Positions 11,234 through 18,917 of a stretch of DNA of 64,000 bases are shown here, piece by piece (within the stretch, counting starts at the first letter, position 1; each line of letters begins with the position of its first letter). The notes below the pieces were generated by a model, which was not told the DNA's origin, did not search any database, and worked only from the letters and a program-made list of their open reading frames with translations. Source of the stretch: Candidatus Thorarchaeota archaeon (GTDB taxonomy: Archaea > Asgardarchaeota > Thorarchaeia > Thorarchaeales > Thorarchaeaceae); assembly GCA_021498125.1 (NCBI GenBank), contig JAIZWL010000002.1, positions 1-64,000 of the forward strand, in the 5' to 3' direction. Position numbers and translations under genes: made by a program.

Positions 11234-11286
11234 CATGAGAATTCCTTCCTCAACCAAGCATTAGACCAAATACGTATAAACCTTAC
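11234..11286 (-). promoter_or_regulatory. promoter and leader of type B protease (duplicated)
   Basis: Minus-strand TATA element TAAGGTTTATACG (11273-11285) is followed about 25-30 nt later by GGTTGAGGAAGGAATTCTC and an ATG (11236). The ATG frame runs 26 codons through the CGAC repeat and ends at TAG, one base out of register with the protease frame. Nearly the same sequence precedes the type A gene 2094 nt further on (13328-13380). Start-site details are inferred from motif spacing. Confidence 0.55.
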
Positions 11287-11333
11287 CGATCTGCAAGACC
11301 ATCTGAGGGTGAGTGAGGAGGAGTTGAGGGAGT

Positions 11334-11410
11334 CCAATGTGGTCCTGAGAGAACGGACAGAGAAGAGGGCAACAGTCCTAAAGCATGAAACAATTATGAG
11401 AGATCGATGG
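11334..11410. repeat. direct repeat, copy 1, bounding the duplicated cassette
   Basis: A stretch of about 75 nt containing GAGAGAACGGACAGAGAAG, then AGGGCAACAGTCCTAAAGC and AGAGATCGATGG, is repeated at 13464-13540 with few changes. The two copies lie downstream of the two partner/terminal regions, about 2130 nt apart. Together with the promoter repeats they show that the type A cassette arose by, or can be lost through, recombination between direct repeats. Confidence 0.75.
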
Positions 11411-12065
11411 AATGACTAGTGGATGGGAGAGGGGATGCATCATGAAGCGGAACAAGTTCAAGTTGTGAAGCATTGCGAAAACGAATCGCGGTAATTTGCA
11501 AGCCAAAACCATTTTGTTTTGCTAACTGATTAATTCTATGATATTCAAGAATATTAATGAGAGATACCACTATACTAAACGAGAGCCCTGGAAGTGTGAA
11601 GAACAGGGCCATTAAATTTCCTGTGTTAGGATAGGGAATAATATAGTTCCATATTGCTTGTAGTCCAATTATCCAAAGAAATCCAAGATACGAGCCAAAC
11701 GATATGAGTAAAATACGCAAAACTCCAAGTCGAACAACTTGATCACGTAGAACTGTGCTATACAATTGGTGGATTGGAACGTAGAAGATCAGACCTAGTA
11801 GACCACCCAAAATCGCACAAAGATACAGCATAGGCTTAACATTTGCGCCACCTAGAAATGCAACTAGAGCATCATCGACCGGATTGTGGGTAATATAGAC
11901 ATAGGGCGAGAAAAGATATGGTAATGCCACAATAAGAAATATTAGAATGGATCCAACCAAAAATATCCAGTTGAATCGTACAAGGACTTGTGGACTTCCC
12001 GTGGGATGTCGAGCAAGCGTTTGTTCATTTCGCGACTCATTCAAACAATTATCTCCCTCGCCCAT
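11394..12065 (-). CDS. four-helix membrane protein, cassette partner (copy 1)
   Basis: This 223-residue protein has about four membrane helices (near 31-53, 74-96, 112-134 and 153-175) and a short cytoplasmic tail. It is paralogous to the product of 7752-8396 (shared YVYITHNPVDDALVAFLG block and LELVPLHD tail). Its start overlaps the end of the type A protease gene by 17 nt, a sign of translational coupling. The two proteins probably act together in the membrane. I do not recognise a family; no enzymatic motif is visible. Confidence 0.65.
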   Translation of the reverse strand: MGEGDNCLNESRNEQTLARHPTGSPQVLVRFNWIFLVGSILIFLIVALPYLFSPYVYITHNPVDDALVAFLGGANVKPMLYLCAILGGLLGLIFYVPIHQLYSTVLRDQVVRLGVLRILLISFGSYLGFLWIIGLQAIWNYIIPYPNTGNLMALFFTLPGLSFSIVVSLINILEYHRINQLAKQNGFGLQITAIRFRNASQLELVPLHDASPLPSTSHSIDLS

Positions 12066-13242
12066 TCTCTATCGCCCATCTCTTTATACTATGTACGGAT
12101 ATAGTGACATCACATGGCTCAGGCCATACGATACCTGAACAACCGTCAGTTATTATATGAAGCCACCATCCACAACCAATTTTCATCCGCATCTCATTTA
12201 TTCCAAGAAGTTCGTAAAATACCCAACCTGCACCTTTTTCATCAGGAAGAATCGTAGATGCAAGTATTGTAACGGTGAGACCAGCTATAGCAAAAACGGC
12301 TGCAACAACCCCTATAATGGCTGCGGCAATAGCAAGAGATGTACCTGCTGTAATCACACCAAACGCAATAGCTAATGCTATAACAGAGGCAACAAACCCT
12401 AGTAAAACTTCTGCAAGTGATGCGACACCACCTGCCTTCCAAATTTCTACAGTGCCCCTTGAAACATGATCCACCTTCATACCATAGTCGCCACCATTGG
12501 GATCATGGCGAGTACGATCAATGGTAAAGTCTTGTGATGGCCCCACTCCCATAGTTTGGTAGTAGTACGTGTAATCCGGATGGTCATAAAACACCTCGTT
12601 ATCAGGGTCGATATTGTATGCATCCCAGTAGATGCTCTTGTAGATGAAGTCATAGGTAGGTGGAGGCGACGGTGGAGAAACTCCTCCTGTGAGATGCAGA
12701 AGAATAGGTGCGTCCGGATCAGTAAAGAGGTCTGTCAAGCGACTCATAAACCTAGTCTGAAGAGTGCGAATATTGCCTCGTGTTCCCGAAGTGGAGGAGG
12801 ACAGAATGAATGATGCAATAAGTCCCCCTAAGATGGCATCTATCATCCCCCCAAAACTGAGAACAGCGCCCGTAGGAACATACTGATTGATCTCACCCGA
12901 ATCGCACGCCAACACAATGTCCTTACCCGGAGTCATCTGAGTCCGACTACTGAACGCTCGCCAACTGAGCACCTGCGCCCCTGCCACGATTCCGTCATCC
13001 GATCCATGAGAGACCCAGACGACCCTTCGGACTACCCGATGAATGGCCAGAGCGTACTCCAAAGAGCCATACTCCATCACTTGTACGTGCGGATCATTTG
13101 CCACGATTGTCCGGACCGCAGTATTCACAGCACTGTCATGGTGCATGACTACTACCACGTCCGAGACCACTGGAGCCGAGAGCGGCATGACCCACAACGG
13201 TGATAACACGGCAATCACAAGCAGTGCAGTCCTCAGTCTCAA
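12049..13242 (-). CDS. membrane-anchored caspase-like protease, type A C-terminal module
   Basis: This protein of about 397 residues has a signal anchor (about 5-25), a caspase-like domain with VVWVSHGS (H79) and DIVLACDS (C113), a Pro-rich linker (about 190-203, SPPSPPPT), and a C-terminal module with a Tyr-rich segment (FYDHPDYTYYY). Two adjacent hydrophobic helices (about 265-330) and an amphipathic end follow. The N-terminal half is almost identical in DNA and protein to the type B protease, which implies recent duplication or gene conversion. The only in-frame start is a TTG at 13242. A TAG lies in frame upstream, and the well-placed ATG at 13330 is out of frame across the CGAC repeat, so expression may depend on repeat length. 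It overlaps its partner gene by 17 nt. Confidence 0.65.
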   Translation of the reverse strand: MRLRTALLVIAVLSPLWVMPLSAPVVSDVVVVMHHDSAVNTAVRTIVANDPHVQVMEYGSLEYALAIHRVVRRVVWVSHGSDDGIVAGAQVLSWRAFSSRTQMTPGKDIVLACDSGEINQYVPTGAVLSFGGMIDAILGGLIASFILSSSTSGTRGNIRTLQTRFMSRLTDLFTDPDAPILLHLTGGVSPPSPPPTYDFIYKSIYWDAYNIDPDNEVFYDHPDYTYYYQTMGVGPSQDFTIDRTRHDPNGGDYGMKVDHVSRGTVEIWKAGGVASLAEVLLGFVASVIALAIAFGVITAGTSLAIAAAIIGVVAAVFAIAGLTVTILASTILPDEKGAGWVFYELLGINEMRMKIGCGWWLHIITDGCSGIVWPEPCDVTISVHSIKRWAIENGRGR

Positions 13243-13258
13243 GAGATTACGTCTATGG

Positions 13259-13278
13259 CGACCGACTGACCGACCGAC
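13259..13278. repeat. CGAC tetranucleotide repeat, five units with one variant
   Basis: Units read CGAC, CGAC, TGAC, CGAC, CGAC. It sits at the 5' end of the type A protease gene in the same position as the six-unit repeat of the type B gene. Loss of one unit would bring the upstream ATG at 13330 into frame with the signal anchor. Confidence 0.75.
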
Positions 13279-13327
13279 CTAGCTCTACTCGTGCATCAAG
13301 TGCACAATCAACTAGCCCCACTTCACT

Positions 13328-13380
13328 CATGAGAATTCCTTCCTCAACCAATCATTAGACCAAATACGTATAAACCTTAC
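13328..13380 (-). promoter_or_regulatory. promoter and leader of type A protease (duplicated)
   Basis: Same arrangement as at 11234-11286: minus-strand TATA (AAGGTTTATACG near 13367-13379), GGAAGGAATTCTC, then ATG at 13330. Conservation of this whole block in both copies, including the out-of-frame ATG, suggests the leader is functional. Confidence 0.5.
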
Positions 13381-13463
13381 TGATCTGCGAGCCATTTTTA
13401 GACTGGTTGAATTAGATGATTAGTAGCAGGAACACCTGCCATAAACTTAGAAGTTGAAGTTTC

Positions 13464-13540
13464 CCAATGTGAATCTGAGAGAACGGACAGAGAAGAGGGC
13501 AACAGTCCTAAAGCATGAGAATATTATGAGAGATCGATGG
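13464..13540. repeat. direct repeat, copy 2, bounding the duplicated cassette
   Basis: This is the second copy of the 11334-11410 repeat (GAGAGAACGGACAGAGAAG to AGAGATCGATGG). It closes the accessory island on its right side. The next gene (RNase PH) is housekeeping. Confidence 0.7.
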
Positions 13541-13598
13541 TTAGACTGGAGCATATGGTGATCTAGTGACAAACGCACATATCCAAATTGATGCGGAG

Positions 13599-14303
13599 TT
13601 ACTCTTCGATGACTTGACGTTGGTAGTCCATGAGTTCACGGATCCCCTTTTTGGCGAGAGAGAGGATCCCGTCGAGTTGTTCATGGGTAAAGGTAGCACC
13701 CTCGGCAGTCCCTTGGACCTCGACATAGGAATCGTTCATCATCACGACGTTGAAGTCCACATCAACGGCCACGTCCTCCTCGTAGCAGAGGTCGAGAAGG
13801 AGATCACCATCGGCAAGACCGACACTGACCGCAGCCACAGGCCCACGGATGGGGAGTTTGAGGAGCAGATCGTCCTGCACGAGTTTCTGAAGGGCGTCGT
13901 AGAGAGCGACATAGGCCCCGGTGATCGAGGCCGTACGAGTGCCGCCATCGGCCTGAATGACATCGCAATCGATACGAATGGTAAAGTCAGAGAGAAGATC
14001 GAGGTCAACGGAGGCGCGCAGGGAGCGGCCGATGAGGCGCTGGATCTCGTGGGTGCGCCCACTGACACGATAGCGGTTGTTCCGTTCGTTGCCAGCAGCA
14101 GGGAGCATACCGTATTCAGCGGTGACCCAGCCCTGACCGGAACCGTTCAGCCAGCCCGGAACGCCCTCTTCGACAGTAGCAGTACAGATCACTTGAGTGT
14201 CGCCGGTCTTGATGAGAACTGAGCCGGCCGGATGTTTGAGAAAGCCGCGGATGATCTCAACGGGGCGGAGCTCATCGTTGGCGCGTCCATCTACTCGTGG
14301 CAT
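13599..14303 (-). CDS. rph: RNase PH, bacterial type
   Basis: This 234-residue protein, close to the usual 238-240, is a phosphate-dependent 3' exoribonuclease that trims tRNA 3' ends in bacteria. Hallmark blocks are all present: [12 protein letters not shown] (start), [28 protein letters not shown] with the phosphate-binding Arg, [19 protein letters not shown], and the metal-binding acidic cluster [15 protein letters not shown]. It ends with [12 protein letters not shown]. The sequence is far closer to bacterial RNase PH than to archaeal exosome Rrp41/Rrp42, and the neighbours are not exosome genes. A horizontal origin is likely. The GC content is visibly higher than the flanking island. Confidence 0.95.
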   Translation of the reverse strand: MPRVDGRANDELRPVEIIRGFLKHPAGSVLIKTGDTQVICTATVEEGVPGWLNGSGQGWVTAEYGMLPAAGNERNNRYRVSGRTHEIQRLIGRSLRASVDLDLLSDFTIRIDCDVIQADGGTRTASITGAYVALYDALQKLVQDDLLLKLPIRGPVAAVSVGLADGDLLLDLCYEEDVAVDVDFNVVMMNDSYVEVQGTAEGATFTHEQLDGILSLAKKGIRELMDYQRQVIEE

Positions 14304-14490
14304 ATTAGAGAGGTCTCCGTCAGATTGAGCTGGCTCTTGGAAGAACCCGCATTTAACTACTACTCTAGTATGTTGAGTCCACAGGCAACTTGAATCGCAA
14401 TTCGTGAATAATAAAACAGACTACGCCAGTTCAGCACTTCAAAGGGGAGTTTCCGGCCAAGATCGGTCTTAGGAAAATCATAGTTCATAA

Positions 14491-14733
14491 CTATAAAGAT
14501 GCCTTCTTCTCCAAATCAACAGAAGTATAGATGGCACGAAGATCCTTGAGGCCACCAGCCCATGAGAGCGAGAGATACGACCTCTTGCGAATGCGATTCT
14601 CTTTCACAAGAGATGCTGCATAATCTGCAAGTTTCTTTTTCTTCAGAGGCGTCATCGTTTTAATAGCGTACACGAGTATATCATCTAGAGCGGACTCATC
14701 AAGGGGAGATGGAATTTTATCGATGTGAACCAT
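14491..14733 (-). CDS. small DUF2281-like putative antitoxin
   Basis: This 80-residue basic protein has an N-terminal helical half (MTPLKKKKLADYAASLVKE) and a C-terminal YLSLSWAGGLKDLRAIYTSVDL motif. That motif resembles the tail of DUF2281-type small proteins paired with PIN toxins in archaea. No PIN or other toxin gene lies next to it, so it would be a solitary antitoxin or an unrelated regulator. The start ATG is clear. Recognition is from memory of the motif and is moderate only. Confidence 0.5.
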   Translation of the reverse strand: MVHIDKIPSPLDESALDDILVYAIKTMTPLKKKKLADYAASLVKENRIRKRSYLSLSWAGGLKDLRAIYTSVDLEKKASL

Positions 14734-15221
14734 TTCGTATTAGTGTAATCATCAAAATGAATTAAATATTCTGCTCGCGTTGATTATTGGAAAAATGTGA
14801 TCTATGAATAGATCGCATAGATGGGGCACAGTGCCATACAATATCATTCAATCATGAGCGAGCAAAACACTCAACCATAATGATATGTGATACAATATCA
14901 CTCCTCAAACGTCTATGTCATTTTGAACCTTGGAGTCATAATGATCAGGAATGACTGGAATACGATCAAGTTCACTTAGACTAACACCGATGTTCTGAGA
15001 TAGAATTTCGATAGAGTATATCAATGAACAGTGAAACACCGGATCACGACGTGTCATAGATAACCTTATTCCATAGCAATACAACAAGATAGTGAACACG
15101 AACGACTACAGATCGCTTTGAAAAGCAAGATGAGGCGGGCTCAACCACAAGATCACATGACTGGAACCAGTTGGAGCCGAGTCGTTCAACAGACAAGTAG
15201 ATCTGAGAGGGACCACGGACA
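14734..15221. other. intergenic, palindrome and short repeats only
   Basis: Nothing convincing is encoded here. The stretch has a GATCTAT/ATAGATC palindrome (14801-14816) and two ACAATATCA repeats about 55 nt apart (near 14837 and 14892). A 64-codon minus frame (14905-15099) has no recognisable features. The promoter of the nucleotidyltransferase gene should lie near 15150-15200, but I could not identify a clear TATA. Confidence 0.3.
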
Positions 15222-16247
15222 ATGATGGATGTCTACCGGAGATTCAATAACGTAATGGATGAGATCGTGAAGGAGTGGAAGGAAAAGGATAATGTGGATG
15301 GTGTCTATGTCTATGGCGCCTTACCACGTGGTACACTCACTGCCAACTCCACATTGGATCTGTGTGTCATCTGGAATGAGGATGAGGCACCGGTACAGCT
15401 TCTCGCAGAACACAACAATGTTCGAGTGGATATGACCTTTCTGACCCCGACGCAGATCGAGGGGGTACTCAATGGCGAGGAGACAGACGCATTCAAGATC
15501 GCGGAGGTCATCGGGCGCCTCAGAGAGGCAAAGGTGGTCTTTGATCGGCAGAAGAGGCTCAAGGAATGGCAGGAGCGAGTGAAGGAATACAAGTGGCCTG
15601 AGAAGGTCATCCAGTCAGTCAAAGAACGGGCCATCCATCTGCTTGACGAGGCCAGCAAGTCAGAGATGAGAGAGGACATCGTTGATGCGATCGAGCTCAC
15701 CAGAAATGCACTCTTCGACCTTGGACGAGTCATCATCATGCGTAACAATCAGTTTGACATCATCAGACCCACGGATGTGCTGACAGAGGTCCGAATGCTG
15801 GACCCGATCACGTATCAGCTCTTTCTCCGGACATTCAAGCTGAGAGGCATGGAAGAAGAAGAGATCATGGATGTGCTAGAGGACCTGAATCACTGGTTAG
15901 GTGTGACCGAGGACAGACTTGCAGACTCAGAGGTGGCTGAAACCGAGGCCATCGAACTTCTCTCGCACGCCCAGCGAGGATATCATCGGGCGAGAGAACT
16001 GACCATCGAAGGTGATTACGAACTTGCGGTGCTGGAGTTGCGCAGGTCGCTCCATAATCTTGGAAAGGCCCTACTGGCCTTGCAGGGGATTCGAACACAC
16101 GACCTGACCATTCTTGTGTCAGGGCTTCGAGAGAATGAACCGGAGTACTTTGACCAGATCTTCGAAGAGTATGGTGGCTTCGACTTCCAGATCAAAGGAG
16201 TCAACAGAAGCATTGCAGAGGCAAGGTTCATCGCTCAGCGGATATAG
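15222..16247 (+). CDS. nucleotidyltransferase-like protein with HEPN-like helical domains
   Basis: This protein has 341 residues. Residues 1-100 form a minimal nucleotidyltransferase fold: VYVYGALPRGTLTANSTLDLCVIW corresponds to the GSxxxGT...DxD signature. The Ser is replaced by Ala and the second Asp by Cys (DLC instead of DxD), so activity is doubtful. Two helical segments follow that resemble HEPN domains (about 148-190, ELTRNALFDLGRVIIMRNN; and about 268-305, LELRRSLHNLGKALLALQG). MNT and HEPN proteins usually form two-gene toxin-antitoxin pairs, and here they are fused. The gene is followed 67 nt later by a TnpB-N-like gene on the same strand. Function unknown. Confidence 0.6.
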   Translation: MMDVYRRFNNVMDEIVKEWKEKDNVDGVYVYGALPRGTLTANSTLDLCVIWNEDEAPVQLLAEHNNVRVDMTFLTPTQIEGVLNGEETDAFKIAEVIGRLREAKVVFDRQKRLKEWQERVKEYKWPEKVIQSVKERAIHLLDEASKSEMREDIVDAIELTRNALFDLGRVIIMRNNQFDIIRPTDVLTEVRMLDPITYQLFLRTFKLRGMEEEEIMDVLEDLNHWLGVTEDRLADSEVAETEAIELLSHAQRGYHRARELTIEGDYELAVLELRRSLHNLGKALLALQGIRTHDLTILVSGLRENEPEYFDQIFEEYGGFDFQIKGVNRSIAEARFIAQRI

Positions 16248-16314
16248 GAGTATAGTGATCAGGACTGGGCGCCACATTGATTAGGGACTGCGAAGGTCTT
16301 CACCAACAAGAAGA

Positions 16315-16866
16315 GTGGTGAAGATGTCAACAAGCGTCGAGATCGTCCGACTGAACAGTGTGATCCTATCAAGAGAGAAACAAGACGCTCTACAGAAGGA
16401 GATCGAGAGATACGCAAAGGCGGTCAACTTTGTCATCCGCACGATCCTGACCAAGCACCTCGCATCCGCCGCCAAGACAATTGAGGCAATTCGAGACGAG
16501 TTCGCAAAACAGTTCGACCCGCGTCCGCAATACTTGGAAGATGTTGTCAAGACGGCAAGAGTACGTATCGGCGAGCATCGCAAGATGGCCAGAGTGATCA
16601 GGACCGCCCGTGAGAAACGACCAAAGTTCAAAGAGGGGCGGATCATCCTCTCGCCGCCACTCATCCGCGTGGGAGAAAAGGCACTGACCATTGCACTAAG
16701 CAAGCAAGAGGTATTGCCCATCCCATATGACAAGAGGAGCCGGAACCGTGAGATCGACACGCTCACAGCCATTGCGAAGGGAGAATTGGAACATGGCAGA
16801 GTCCGGGTGACATGGCGAAGAGAGGGCTTTGTGGAGATCGAGATTCGCATCCTCATCAGTGGATAG
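16315..16866 (+). CDS. stand-alone TnpB/OrfB N-terminal-like protein (no RuvC domain)
   Basis: This 183-residue protein begins with a beta strand (VEIVRLNSVILSREK), then a helical bundle (16-100: AVNFVIRTILTKHLASA, YLEDVVKTARVRIGEHRKMARV). A second beta-rich part follows (KRPKFKEGRIILSPPLIRV, IALSKQEVLPIPYD, LEHGRVRVTWRREGFVEIEIRI). This order matches the wedge, REC-like and wedge organisation of the N-terminal half of IS200/IS605 TnpB and Cas12-like proteins. The RuvC and zinc-ribbon parts are absent: the gene ends cleanly at TAG 34 nt before the convergent WD40 gene. It could be an exapted guide- or DNA-binding domain or a fossil. No TnpA and no element ends are visible. Confidence 0.45.
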   Translation: MVKMSTSVEIVRLNSVILSREKQDALQKEIERYAKAVNFVIRTILTKHLASAAKTIEAIRDEFAKQFDPRPQYLEDVVKTARVRIGEHRKMARVIRTAREKRPKFKEGRIILSPPLIRVGEKALTIALSKQEVLPIPYDKRSRNREIDTLTAIAKGELEHGRVRVTWRREGFVEIEIRILISG

Positions 16867-16900
16867 AGAACGATACAACAGAGAGAGAGGGGAATCATGA

Positions 16901-17797
16901 TCATATAGTGGTATCCAGTGACCATTGAGTCACCGTGCCGGAGAAATCTGTGACATAGAGATGGTTGTCCCGTGTACACAGTGTCATATCGGTGATACCT
17001 GTGAGCGTACGCTGAGAGGTGAGAGTGGTCAGGTCAGCAGGGTCCCAGATGCGGATCGAACAGTCCCAACCTCCAGAGATCACATGAGTGGAGCTTGGAG
17101 GAGCGAGAAGCGTTGAGACCGCGTCCGTATGAGGCTCCAGAATAGTAGGAGGGCCGGAGGCATTGATCGAGACCATAGCGATCTTTCCACTATGCAGACC
17201 AAGAAAGACGGTTGATTCATCAGGAGACACGACCAGCGACTGCACACGCTCGCCACAGGTCGTGACTGCACGAACAAGATGCCCTGTAGAGAGATCCCAG
17301 AGATTACAGGCCCCATCCCACGAGGCCGTAAGAAGTGACCGTCCTTCGTGAAGGAATGCCAGTGCGGAGATGTCCCTGCTATGGGCCTTGATAGTCCGAA
17401 GGATTTTCATCTCAGATGGCACAAAGAGAACAGCTGTACCGTCCTGTGTGCCGACTGCGGCAAGATCAGAAGCAGGATCCACAATAAGCGACTTCGCAGC
17501 AGCATTGCAATGGATCGCCCCTTGCTCCTGATCGGTCCGTCCAAGCCGCCACTTGCGTACGGTGCGATCCCAGGACACGGAGAGAAGTTCAGTACTGCTC
17601 TGGAGAAAAGAGAGGGCGGAGATTACATTCTCATGGCCTATGAGAGCACGCTGAGGGCGCCCCGTGTGCGCATTGATGAGAAGAATTCGTGAGTCCGCAG
17701 TCCCGCAGGCAAGCCGCTTGCATGACGAGTCCACATCAATACAGAGAAGGGGAGGGGGTCTCTGACTTGTGGGACGATAGAGAAGACTCTTCTGCAA
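16901..17797 (-). CDS. WD40-repeat beta-propeller protein
   Basis: This 298-residue protein has about six to seven WD40 blades. Clear GH...WD or equivalent repeats are GHENVISALSF...LLSVSWDRTVRKWRL (about 54-88), AHSRDISALAF...LLTASWDGACNLWDL (about 138-170) and PHTDAVSTLL...VISGGWDCSIRIWDP (about 222-252), with weaker blades between and a final FSGTVTQWSLD. There is no signal peptide, so it is a cytosolic interaction scaffold. It is convergent with the TnpB-N-like gene and 77 nt from the M28 peptidase gene on the same strand. The partner is not deducible. Confidence 0.9.
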   Translation of the reverse strand: MQKSLLYRPTSQRPPPLLCIDVDSSCKRLACGTADSRILLINAHTGRPQRALIGHENVISALSFLQSSTELLSVSWDRTVRKWRLGRTDQEQGAIHCNAAAKSLIVDPASDLAAVGTQDGTAVLFVPSEMKILRTIKAHSRDISALAFLHEGRSLLTASWDGACNLWDLSTGHLVRAVTTCGERVQSLVVSPDESTVFLGLHSGKIAMVSINASGPPTILEPHTDAVSTLLAPPSSTHVISGGWDCSIRIWDPADLTTLTSQRTLTGITDMTLCTRDNHLYVTDFSGTVTQWSLDTTI

Positions 17798-17874
17798 GGG
17801 CGTTCACCAATTATGATCCATCTGTCAATCACGAGTAATAGTACGCCCCCCCGAATAAATATGAGCTCTCGTGC

Positions 17875-18879
17875 TCACCTTCGCTTTCGAAACCAGATCA
17901 CGACAGCGACCAGCGCAAGAGGAGGAAGTACCCATGGAAGAAGGGAATAGATACTACCTGTTGGCTGTGAAAAAGTGGTAGAACTCAGAGTCATATTGTA
18001 GACAAAGGCCTCTACAACACTACCAACAGTCTCAAGGCTCGTGGCACTACACTTGTCAGGAGTATCTTCCAGTGTGTGCCAGTACCAGGGGAAAGGATCA
18101 TGTTGAATGATATCAAGGGCGGGGATTCCAGCATCTAGAAATGGCCGATGATCGTCAAGGATTCCAGCACCACGAGCATCAAGAAAGACATCATCATGCC
18201 CAAGGCCCTTTGCAATGCCCCAGACAAGATTTTGAAGAGAGACTGTAGAAGAGGTCTCACGGAGAAGTCGGAGATCACTATCACCCACCATGTCAAGGAG
18301 GAGCATGGCACGAATCTGAGAGATACGTTCAGAACTGAGATTGTCCACATAGTACGTGGACCCGACTATCCAGTCCCACCCGTTGATATAGCCGCTATCC
18401 TCAGCATCAAAAAACACCAGCTCAACACTTGGGCGAACATTCTCTGGTAGCGACTTGGACAACTCTAAGAGGACCGCAGTCCCGCTCCCCCCATCATTGG
18501 CTCCCAGAATTGGCAGGGTACGATTCGTCGCAGCGGGGTCGTGATCGGCATGAGGTCGGGTATCGTAATGCGCACCAAGAATGATTGTGGCATTTGCAGA
18601 ACCATAGGTAGCAATCACATTACTACACTTGACCGAGTTGTATGTAAAGTTCTGAAGAGTCACAGTCCAGCCATTGCTTAACAGAGTATCAGCCATGAAC
18701 ACACGACACCGCGAGAGATTATCAGAACCAGGTGGTCGAGGACCATAGTCACACTGTTGCTGGAGATAGTCATAGGCCTGTGAACCATCAAAGGAGGGGA
18801 GATAAGCTGCTTGTATCGAAGTGGGGGCGGCTCCAAGAGCGGCACATAGCAAGAGTGTGATGATGAATAGTGTTCGCAA
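17875..18879 (-). CDS. secreted M28-family zinc aminopeptidase/glutaminyl-cyclase-like, C-terminal anchor
   Basis: This 334-residue protein has a signal peptide (1-24), a catalytic domain and a C-terminal membrane helix with basic end (LLPWVLPPLALVAVVIWFRKRR). Zinc-binding motifs of the M28 fold are all visible: GAHYDTRPHADHD, GANDGGSGTAVLLEL, FFDAEDSG, LLDMVGD, and the late His in WYWHTLEDTPDK. The spacing and the DHRPFLDAGIPALDIIQ block resemble glutaminyl-peptide cyclotransferase-like members. It is probably a surface peptidase tethered to the outside of the cell. Whether it cleaves peptides or cyclises N-terminal Gln cannot be told from sequence. Confidence 0.9.
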   Translation of the reverse strand: MRTLFIITLLLCAALGAAPTSIQAAYLPSFDGSQAYDYLQQQCDYGPRPPGSDNLSRCRVFMADTLLSNGWTVTLQNFTYNSVKCSNVIATYGSANATIILGAHYDTRPHADHDPAATNRTLPILGANDGGSGTAVLLELSKSLPENVRPSVELVFFDAEDSGYINGWDWIVGSTYYVDNLSSERISQIRAMLLLDMVGDSDLRLLRETSSTVSLQNLVWGIAKGLGHDDVFLDARGAGILDDHRPFLDAGIPALDIIQHDPFPWYWHTLEDTPDKCSATSLETVGSVVEAFVYNMTLSSTTFSQPTGSIYSLLPWVLPPLALVAVVIWFRKRR

Positions 18880-18917
18880 ATGCTCACGACCGATGATGTC
18901 GATTACACCATTCTTAA

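Noticed and set aside
13566-14222. 218-codon plus-strand frame
   Set aside because: It lies entirely over rph on the other strand, has no family features and mirrors its codon structure.
14905-15099. 64-codon minus-strand small gene
   Set aside because: No ribosome-binding site, no recognisable motif, AT-rich low-complexity surroundings.
16085-16105. tRNA-like GGGGATTCGAAC in reverse orientation
   Set aside because: It lies in the middle of the NTase-HEPN gene and no acceptor or anticodon stem can be formed around it.
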